NCBI RefSeq assembly: GCF_002234375.1
Contig: NZ_NMQV01000011.1
Location: 1 to 64,000 of the forward strand
Reading direction: 5' to 3'
Source of the DNA: Pseudomonas fluvialis
GTDB lineage: Bacteria; Pseudomonadota; Gammaproteobacteria; Pseudomonadales; Pseudomonadaceae
Length of the DNA stretch: 64,000 nucleotides
The position numbers and the translations under genes were made by a program. This document shows positions 38,014-45,800 of the stretch, piece by piece (the stretch's first letter is position 1; every line of letters starts with the position of its first letter). The notes beneath the pieces are model-generated. The model was not told where the DNA came from, did no database searches, and was given only the letters and a program-made list of their open reading frames with translations.

Positions 38014-39723
38014 CTAACAGGGGGCCAGATAATTGACCAGCAATTGTACCGATTCATTACCCCGGTACTCGTTGAGATCCAGCTTGTAGGCCAGCTCCAC
38101 CCAACGCACGTTGGCATTCGGCCATTGCTCACGGTCGACATTGAAGGCGATACCGTCCAGAGCCTGGCTGCCACATTCGGTTTTCAGCTGCAGCTTGAGA
38201 TGGCGCTCACCGACCAGACGCTGCTGCACCAGTTGAAAACGCCCATGGAACAGCGGCTCGGGGAAATGCTGCCCCCAGGGGCCGGCATGCCGCAAGGCAC
38301 GCGCCAGCTCAAGGTTGAATTCACCCACCTGCAGCTGACCATCGGACAACAGCCGGCCGGTCAGGTCATCGGCACTCAACTGGCGACGCACCTCGGCGTC
38401 AAAGGCCACGGCAAAGGCGCCGAAATGCTCCTGCGGCAGTGACAGTCCGGCGGCCATGGCGTGCCCGCCAAACTTGCTGATCAGTCCGGGATGACGCGCC
38501 GCCACGGCATCCAGGGCGTCACGGATATGCAGTCCCGGCACCGAGCGCGCCGAGCCCTTGAGCAGCCCATCCCCGGCATCGGCAAAGGCGATGGCCGGAC
38601 GGTGGTAACGCTCCTTGAGGCGTGAAGCAAGAATGCCGATCACCCCCTGGTGCCAGTCCGGCTCGAACAGGCACAGCCCATAGGGCAGATCATCCAGCGG
38701 CAAATCCTTGAGCTGGGCCAGCGCCTCGCGCTGCATGCCCTGCTCGATGGCCTTGCGGTCCTGATTGAGCTGGTCGAGCTGCACGGCCATATCACGGGCC
38801 AGCGCTTCGTCCTCGCACAGCAGGCATTCGATGCCCAGGCTCATGTCATCCAGGCGACCCGCCGCATTCAAGCGCGGGCCGAGGATGAACCCCAGGTCGG
38901 TGGAGCTGATGCGCCGGTGATCGCGCCCGGCAACCTCGAGAATCGCCCGCAGGCCCGGTCGCGCACGTCCGGCGCGGATACGTGCCAGCCCCTGATGCAC
39001 CAGGATGCGGTTGTTGGCATCCAGCGGCACCACATCGGCCACACTACCCAGCGCCACCAGATCGAGCAGCTCGGCCAGATTCGGCTCGGCGCGCCCGACA
39101 AACCAGCTCATCTCACGCAGCCGCGCACGCAGCGCCAGCAGCACATAGAACATCACCCCGACGCCAGCCAGAGATTTGCTGGGAAAACTACAGCCCGGCT
39201 GGTTAGGGTTGACGATGGCATCGGCCGCCGGTAACTGCGGTCCCGGCAAGTGGTGATCGGTGACCAGCACCCTGAGCCCGGCGGCCTTGGCGGCAGCCAC
39301 CCCCTCCACACTGGAAATGCCGTTATCCACGGTCACCAGCAGATCGGGCTGGCGCTGCAAAGCCACTGCGACGATTTCCGGCGTCAGTCCGTAGCCATAC
39401 TCGAAGCGGTTGGGCACCAGGTAGTCGACCTGCGCAGCGCCCAGCTGACGCAAGCCCAGCACGCCCACCGAACTGGCCGTGGCGCCGTCGGCATCGAAGT
39501 CGCCAACGATGAGGATGCGCTGGCGCTGCTGCAAAGCCTGCACCAGCAAGTCCACGGCGCCCTCGATGCCCTTGAGCTGCTGATAAGGCAGCAAGCGCCC
39601 CAGGGCCTTGTCCAGCTCCTCGGCACTGCGCACGCCTCGCGCGGCATACAGACGCGCCAACAGCGCGGGCAACTCGCCCAGGTCGGGCATCTGCTCAGGT
39701 AACGGACGAACTTCGATACGCAT
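38014..39723 (-). CDS. recJ: Single-stranded-DNA-specific exonuclease RecJ
   Basis: RecJ degrades single-stranded DNA 5' to 3' in mismatch repair and RecF-pathway recombination. The 569-residue protein shows the DHH-family motifs: VGDFDADGATAS (motif I), TVDNG, TDHHLPG (DHH), NPNQPGC, and GGHAMAAGLSL of the DHHA1 domain, then an OB-like C terminus. Ends PLAPC with TAA. YaeQ lies immediately upstream by 48 bp. Confidence 0.96.
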   Translation of the reverse strand: MRIEVRPLPEQMPDLGELPALLARLYAARGVRSAEELDKALGRLLPYQQLKGIEGAVDLLVQALQQRQRILIVGDFDADGATASSVGVLGLRQLGAAQVDYLVPNRFEYGYGLTPEIVAVALQRQPDLLVTVDNGISSVEGVAAAKAAGLRVLVTDHHLPGPQLPAADAIVNPNQPGCSFPSKSLAGVGVMFYVLLALRARLREMSWFVGRAEPNLAELLDLVALGSVADVVPLDANNRILVHQGLARIRAGRARPGLRAILEVAGRDHRRISSTDLGFILGPRLNAAGRLDDMSLGIECLLCEDEALARDMAVQLDQLNQDRKAIEQGMQREALAQLKDLPLDDLPYGLCLFEPDWHQGVIGILASRLKERYHRPAIAFADAGDGLLKGSARSVPGLHIRDALDAVAARHPGLISKFGGHAMAAGLSLPQEHFGAFAVAFDAEVRRQLSADDLTGRLLSDGQLQVGEFNLELARALRHAGPWGQHFPEPLFHGRFQLVQQRLVGERHLKLQLKTECGSQALDGIAFNVDREQWPNANVRWVELAYKLDLNEYRGNESVQLLVNYLAPC

Positions 39724-39771
39724 GCTACGAACCGTTCCTCGGGCGCTGGCGCGGCAGGCAGACAGGCCTGC

Positions 39772-40311
39772 TCAACGCTGGCCAACCAGCCATTGCAGGG
39801 GAATTTCATGCTGGCCGCGCTCATCGGTAACGAACAGCTCGCCATCGCTGATCATCACACTCCAGCTCAAGGCGCGCGGCAGGTCCTGCGCCAGGTTGGC
39901 CAGCGCCTCCTGATCCACAGCCAGCACATGGATATTCTTCAGGGCGCGCAGCGGCTCGAGCACCCGCCCCTGCCAGACACGCAGGTTGCCATAGGCCAGC
40001 AGAGTGAAGCGCTCGGCGCGGCGCGAGCACCAGGTGATGCGTTCGGCATCCGGCTGACCGACTTCGATCCAGTGCAGCACGCGGCCATCCAGGCTCTTTT
40101 CCCAGAGTGCCGGCTCGTCGACATCCGACAGGCCCCGACCAAAGGCCAGCTGCTCGTGGTAGAACATCGCATAGGCGATCAGCCGCACGGCCAGGCGCTC
40201 CTCGGTTTCCGAAGGGTGACGCGCCACGGTGAAACGCAGGCTTTCGTAGACGCCACGGTCCATGTCGGTGAGGTTCAGGTCGACTTTGTAGGGCGTCGCT
40301 TGCAGGGCCAT
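39772..40311 (-). CDS. yaeQ: YaeQ family protein
   Basis: This 179-residue protein matches YaeQ, a PD-(D/E)XK-like fold of uncertain function: it begins MALQATPYKVDLNLTDMDRGVYESLRFTVARHPSETEERLAVRLIAYAMFY in overlapping motifs, contains GLSDVDEPALWEKSLDG and a WIEVGQPDAERI block near the middle, and ends with ERGQHEIPLQWL. It sits between the diguanylate cyclase and recJ in one direction. Confidence 0.92.
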   Translation of the reverse strand: MALQATPYKVDLNLTDMDRGVYESLRFTVARHPSETEERLAVRLIAYAMFYHEQLAFGRGLSDVDEPALWEKSLDGRVLHWIEVGQPDAERITWCSRRAERFTLLAYGNLRVWQGRVLEPLRALKNIHVLAVDQEALANLAQDLPRALSWSVMISDGELFVTDERGQHEIPLQWLVGQR

Positions 40312-40349
40312 GCGCGGTGATATCCGAAGACTGATCGAGGGCGCGCAGT

Positions 40350-41513
40350 CTAACAGGACGGCACGCCCTGCGGGGGCATGTCGGCGCCATGCGCCATGAC
40401 CCGGTTGCGCCCGGCATGCTTGGCACGGTACAGCGCCGCGTCGGCCAGCGCCAACAGGCGCTCCAGGTCGTAGCCCGCCTGGTCACTGGCTGCCACCCCC
40501 ACGCTCACGGTATGCCGGTGCTGCTCCACACAATGCTCGGCAAATCCCTGGCGCATACGCTCGGCGAGTTGCAAGGCGTCTTCCAGGCGGCCATGAATCA
40601 GACAGGCAAACTCCTCACCACCAATGCGCCCGAATACATCACCGCGCCGCAACTGCAACTGCGCGCCCTGGCTGAACGCCTGCAGCACCTTGTCGCCCGA
40701 GGAATGGCCGAAACGGTCATTGACCGCCTTGAAGTGATCCAGATCGAACAGGAGCAAGGCCACCGGCTGCTGCTGACGCTGGCACAGTCCCAGCAGCCGC
40801 TCGCCACTGTCGAGAAAGGCGCGGCGATTGCCGATGCCGGTCAGCGGGTCGGAGTAGGCCGCCAGGCGATAGCGCTGCTCGATCTGTTCCTTGACCATGG
40901 CCAGCACCACGAAGGCGATGCCCACCGCATACAACATGCTTTCCACCAGCAGCACCGGGAACAGCGGATTTTCCTGCAAGGGACGATCCGTGTGCTGCAC
41001 ACTGATCAGCATGCGCATCACGTAGAACAAGGTATGTAAGCCGATCAGCAACAGCGCCGGCAGCACGGACACCTGGAGTTTCCGACGCGCCCGCCACAAC
41101 TCGCGCATGGCCAACAGCATGAAGCAGGACATCAGCAAGGTATGCGCCAGGATGCGCCAGCTGAGGTTCTGGTAAAAAGCCGGCCACTGGCACAGCAGCC
41201 ACCAGACCAGCGCCCCGGAAAACAGCCACGGCCAGCGCGGCGCACGACCGCAAAGCACGCGCATGACGGTCCAGTTCATACCGGCACAGAACAGCAGCAG
41301 CATATTGCCAACGATGATCGGCAACCAGTCGAAACCCAAACCACGCAGCGCGTTGCACACCAGGCCGATGGCCGCCAGCAAGAGCATGCAACCATTCCAC
41401 AGCAAGGCCGGCTGAGTGCGTCCTCGCCACCAACTGAACAGCATGAGCAGGCCGCACAGGGTGACCACGCTGCCATTGGCCAGCAACAGGGAAGGGATAT
41501 GCAGTGATGACAT
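40350..41513 (-). CDS. Diguanylate cyclase, membrane GGDEF protein
   Basis: This 387-residue protein makes cyclic di-GMP. Its N-terminal half has six or seven membrane segments (1-~190, including LLLANGSVVTLCGLLMLFSWW), and the C-terminal half is a GGDEF domain with active-site signature IGGEEFACL. The product-inhibition I-site RRGD lies exactly five residues before it, so feedback control should be intact. DPLTGIGNRRAFLD marks the domain start. ATG 41513 (MSSLHIPSLLL) is chosen over a start 12 residues earlier. No EAL domain is present. Confidence 0.93.
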   Translation of the reverse strand: MSSLHIPSLLLANGSVVTLCGLLMLFSWWRGRTQPALLWNGCMLLLAAIGLVCNALRGLGFDWLPIIVGNMLLLFCAGMNWTVMRVLCGRAPRWPWLFSGALVWWLLCQWPAFYQNLSWRILAHTLLMSCFMLLAMRELWRARRKLQVSVLPALLLIGLHTLFYVMRMLISVQHTDRPLQENPLFPVLLVESMLYAVGIAFVVLAMVKEQIEQRYRLAAYSDPLTGIGNRRAFLDSGERLLGLCQRQQQPVALLLFDLDHFKAVNDRFGHSSGDKVLQAFSQGAQLQLRRGDVFGRIGGEEFACLIHGRLEDALQLAERMRQGFAEHCVEQHRHTVSVGVAASDQAGYDLERLLALADAALYRAKHAGRNRVMAHGADMPPQGVPSC

Positions 41514-41610
41514 GCTTGCAGCTCGCGGGACTTCAGCCAGGCCCGGCACGTCCGTGCCGGCAAAGTGCCGATACGTTAGCCGATTGCCCGCAAAAGCTCA
41601 CCTGGGATTG

Positions 41611-42294
41611 TCAGGCAAAACGCGCCCACAGCGTCTCGAACTCCGCGGCATAGGCCGCCAGCAGCGCGGGGTGATCGATCACCAGAAGATTTTCCTCGTT
41701 GCTGGTGGTGGCGCTGCGTGTCCAGTTGAAGCTGCCATTGAGCAACAGGCGGCCATCGAACAGCGCGAACTTGTGGTGCATGTGGTAGGGGCTGTCATCA
41801 ATACGCAGTGGCACGCCCTGGCGTTGCAACCACTGGATATCGCTGCCCTCGTCGAACTGTTTGTCGTTATCGCTGATCACCCTGACCACGATGCCGCGAC
41901 GATGGCAGGCGACGATTTCCTCGCTGAGCTGGTCGTCGGAAATGGTGTAGACACAGATATCCACGCTGCGCCGCGCCTGCCGGCACAGCTCGCGGATCTT
42001 CCGCCGGCAGCTTTCCCCCGGGCTGAAGTGCGCGCTGGCCACCTCGAGCTGGCGGGGAGCAGCCGCGCTATCCAGGGTTTTGACCACCTGTTCCAGCCAC
42101 TTGAGTGCCGGCTCGACATTGCCCGGCTCAGCGACCAGTTCACGCACCAGGGCGAAGGCCCGGTTACGCAGGTAGCGCACCTGCTCGGTGCTCAGGTTGC
42201 TGCCCAACTGGCGCAACTCGTCACGCTCCTGGTTGCTCAGGCGCAGGTCACTCAGGCTGTCACGCAACTGCTGGTCAAGCTGATTGAAATCCAT
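41611..42294 (-). CDS. Single-HKD phospholipase D-like nuclease/lipase
   Basis: This 227-residue protein has one HxK(x)4D motif (H173, K175, D180 in HMHHKFALFD) followed by GSFNWT, so it would work as a dimer, as in the Nuc/Zucchini-mitoPLD group. Residues 85-215 cover the catalytic domain (VDICVYTISDDQL at the start). Residues 1-80 are a helical N-terminal extension with many charged residues. No signal peptide is seen. It starts 15 bases after the rhomboid stop, with GAGGGAA upstream, and ends the flotillin/AAA+ cluster. Nuclease versus cardiolipin or phosphatidyl hydrolase activity cannot be decided from sequence. Confidence 0.85.
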   Translation of the reverse strand: MDFNQLDQQLRDSLSDLRLSNQERDELRQLGSNLSTEQVRYLRNRAFALVRELVAEPGNVEPALKWLEQVVKTLDSAAAPRQLEVASAHFSPGESCRRKIRELCRQARRSVDICVYTISDDQLSEEIVACHRRGIVVRVISDNDKQFDEGSDIQWLQRQGVPLRIDDSPYHMHHKFALFDGRLLLNGSFNWTRSATTSNEENLLVIDHPALLAAYAAEFETLWARFA

Positions 42295-42309
42295 GCAGGT
42301 TCCCTCTAT

Positions 42310-42855
42310 TCATGGCTGGCGGCGACGGCTCAGCGCGGCATAGCACACCCCGCACAAGGCCCCCGCCAGGTGGTATTCGAAAGACACGCCGGGCTGCGGC
42401 ACCAGGCCAAACAGCCAGCCACCGTAGAGAAACAGCACCAGGGCGGCGAACAGCAGATCGATCAGGCTGCGCTGGAACCAGGCGCGGGCCAGCAGCAGGC
42501 CCCACAAGCCGAACAGCCAGCCGCTGGCGCCGATATGCAGGCCATGCCGGGCAAATAGCCAGACCAGCAGTCCGCTGCCAAGGACGATGAACGCACTGGC
42601 GCGGAGGAAATCGCGACGCGAACGCAGAATCAGCAGACCACCCAGCACCAGCAAACCGCTCAAGTTGCTCAGCAGATGCAGCCAGCCGCCGTGCAGCCAG
42701 GGAGCAAACAGGATGCCGGGCAGCGCTGCCAGCTGACGCGGCACCAGCCCCAGGCCATACAGGGCATCCCCCGTCAGGCTGTTGAGCAGTTGTACCAGCA
42801 GCAGGCTGGCGGTCAGCGCCAACAGCACACGCAACTCGCTGCCGATATTCCTCAT
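42310..42855 (-). CDS. Rhomboid family intramembrane serine protease
   Basis: This 181-residue protein has about six membrane helices. Conserved rhomboid features are present: H55 and the HxxxN pair (H60, N64) in WLHLLSN, the nucleophile S111 in GASG, and H162 in YHLAG, so the Ser/His dyad is intact. It lacks the cytosolic N-terminal domain of GlpG, as in minimal bacterial rhomboids such as those beside other operons. Its ATG overlaps the stop of the giant ATPase gene by one base (TGATG), implying coupled translation. The natural substrate is unknown. Confidence 0.85.
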   Translation of the reverse strand: MRNIGSELRVLLALTASLLLVQLLNSLTGDALYGLGLVPRQLAALPGILFAPWLHGGWLHLLSNLSGLLVLGGLLILRSRRDFLRASAFIVLGSGLLVWLFARHGLHIGASGWLFGLWGLLLARAWFQRSLIDLLFAALVLFLYGGWLFGLVPQPGVSFEYHLAGALCGVCYAALSRRRQP

Positions 42856-45800
42856 CAGCCCGCACTGCCCTGCCCCGCACCAAGCTGCTCGGCCAGTTCA
42901 CGCAACTGGCCGGAAATCTGCTGCATGCGGTTGTGCGTCCCCAGGTCAATATCGATTTTCTTGTCCATGGCCCGCACCAGTGGCAACAGGCTGTTCTGCA
43001 GGCTGTCGGCGAGGCTTTCCAGAACGGCCTGCACGCCCTGCTGGGGCGGCACCTGTACATGCACGGCCAGTTGCGGCGGGGTCTGCTGCCATTGCTCGAC
43101 GGCCTGCAGCAGTGCCGGCAATGCCTCCTCGCGGCCGGCCGGCCGGCCAAGCCCGCGCACGCTCTCGACCAGATCATTGAGCTGCGCCACCAGCCGCGCG
43201 CCGACATCGCTGTCGCTGCCCCCCATCGCCTTGTTGCGCAGGAAGTCACGCTTGATCTGTGTCCAGCGCTCGGCCTGCTCGGCCGTCATGTTGCCACGCA
43301 GCTCGGCCAGCTTGAGCAGGTTTTCCTCGGCGCCACTGGTCAGCAACTGTGCCTCGCCCTGGTAGTGATCGGCGATCAGTTGCAGCAGCTCGGCATCGTT
43401 CATCACCGCGCTGACCTTCTCGGCCATCTTGTTCATGTTGCGGTAACTGCCCTGCAGCTTGAACGGTGGTTCGCTACGGTACTGGTCGGCCTGCGCGGCG
43501 CTGACGATGTACTGCTGATTGACCCGGCCAACCACGTCACGCACCTGCATCAGACGCTGCAGGGTACTGACGATCTCGTTGATTTCCGCCCCGCTGTAGC
43601 TGTGCGACAGCTCGTTGCTGGAAAACGGCTTGCCCTCGGCCTTGGCGACGAAGCGGTAGAGGTCGGCCATGTCGCGGGTGGCCAGCGGCGCCAGCACCGG
43701 GTTGGAGGTCAGGCTGTTCTCGATATACGACAGCGCGAAGGCCTCCTGCATGCCGCCCAGGGTGTCGCCCAGGTTGTAGATGTCAGCGCGGTTGGCGAGC
43801 ATGTCGGGGATTTTGAACAGCTCGCCGGACTCGGTGTAGGGATTGCCGGACATGATCACGCAGAACTTCTTGCCGCGCATGTCATAGGTCTTGGTCTGGC
43901 CCTTCCACACGCCCTCGATTCGCCGCGTGCCGTCGCACAGCGAGATGAACTTCTGCAGAAACTCAGGGTGGGTGTGCTGGATGTCATCGACATACAGCAT
44001 CACGTTGTTGCCCATTTCCAGCGCCAGGTTGAGCTTCTCCAGTTCCTGGCGCGAGGTGGCATCCGGTGCCTGCGCCGGGTCTACCGAGCGCACCTCGTGG
44101 CCCAGCGCCGGGCCGTTGATCTTCATGAAGATCAGTCCCAGGCGGTGCGCTACGTACTCCATCAGCGTGGTCTTGCCGTAGCCGGGCGGCGAAATGAGCA
44201 TCAGCAGGCCCATCAGGTCGGAACGTTTGCCCTCGCCCACCGTGCCCATCTGCTTGGCCAGGTTGTCACCGATAAAGCCCAGGTACACATCATTGATCAG
44301 CTTGTTGCGCACAAAGGACGACAGCGGTCGCGGCTTGAACTCGCTGAGGCGCAGCGCCGTGCGCTGCTCGGCGATCACCGCCTGGCGTAGCGCCTGGTAA
44401 CGCTGCAGCCCCGGAAGGAACTGCGTGCGGTGCTGGCGCAGGCGGGCAAACAGGTCATCGACCGCCAACACCAGCTGACGTTCGACAATGCGCGGATGCT
44501 CACCCATCAGCTGGGCGACGCTAAAGCGCAAATCAACTTCGCTGACACGTCCCGGCAACGCCTCACCTAGCAGCGACAGTGCCACGGCCTCGGCGACATA
44601 ACCGCTCAGCGCGGCAAACTCGTCCTGGGCGCAGAGGCCGCGCAACCAGTTGTCGAGCAGCGCCCACTGCGCCGCCGGCCGACCGTCGAGGTGAGCCAGG
44701 GCCTGCTGGTAGTCATCCCACAGCCGCGCCGCCTGCAGACGCAGCCTGAGTCCATCCAGCAACTGCCGGGCGTACTTGCTGAAAACAAACTCGGCGCGCT
44801 CGGCGGCCAGCACCTGCACCAGGTACTCGGCCGCCTCGCCCACCAGCGCCACATCCAGACCCACAGGCTGCTCGGCAAGGAAGGCGCGCAAGGCCTGGGC
44901 AATTTCCTCCTGCAACTGTTGCAGAGCCTCGCGGTGACCGAACAACTGCTGCATGTGCCGGCCGCTACGCGCCCGCTCCGGCCACTGCGCCAGCGCCGGA
45001 TTATCGCGCTGCACGGCCCACAACAGGCAGGCCAGGGCGCGCGCCGTGGCGCCATAGCGCAGCAGACCGGCGCTGTCGCGCAACGGCAGCAGCTGGATGA
45101 GGATGGCAGCGGCATCGTGATCGTGGATGCCCTTCTCGTAACCTTCCTTGTAGCGCGGCGCAGCAAAGTCACGGACCAACCGGGCCAACTCGTCCGGCTG
45201 CGCCAGCAGGGACTTCAGGCGCTCCAGGTCGAGGCCCTCGCGCCCCTCATCGGCGGCGGCCAGCACCTCGCCGGCCAGGTATTCGCCGCGGTACAGCTGT
45301 GCCGACTCCGACTCCAGCGCCACCTGCCAGAACGGCTTGAGCGCCTCCAGCTCGGCATTGGCCAGCGGTTCGAGGAAGTCGGTACCGGTCAGGTGCAGGT
45401 ACAACTGCTCACCACGCGGCAGCAGGGTCAGGTCGAGTTCCTGGCTGTTGACGCTGAAGCGGTGGCGCGGACCGAGCTTGATGACGTTGCCACCCTCTTC
45501 GAACAGCTCGCTCTTGTCGCGCAGCGCGCGTACCGCCTGGTCGCGGGCCCCCTTGAGGCGCGCCTCGATGTCGTCGGCCTTGACGCTGTCCTGCAACGCG
45601 CGCAGGCGCTCGATCATCTCGCGCAGCTTGAGAATCAGCGGATCGGCGGCGAAGAAGGCGTTGAGTTCCTCGGCCCGGGTGAAGCGCGCGGTACGCCGGG
45701 CCAGGCTGTCGAGGATACGCCGGGCCGCCTCCAGTACGCCTTGCGCCTTGCGCTGGCGCTCATCAAGCAACGCCTGCTTGTGCGCCTCGAAGGTTTCCAG

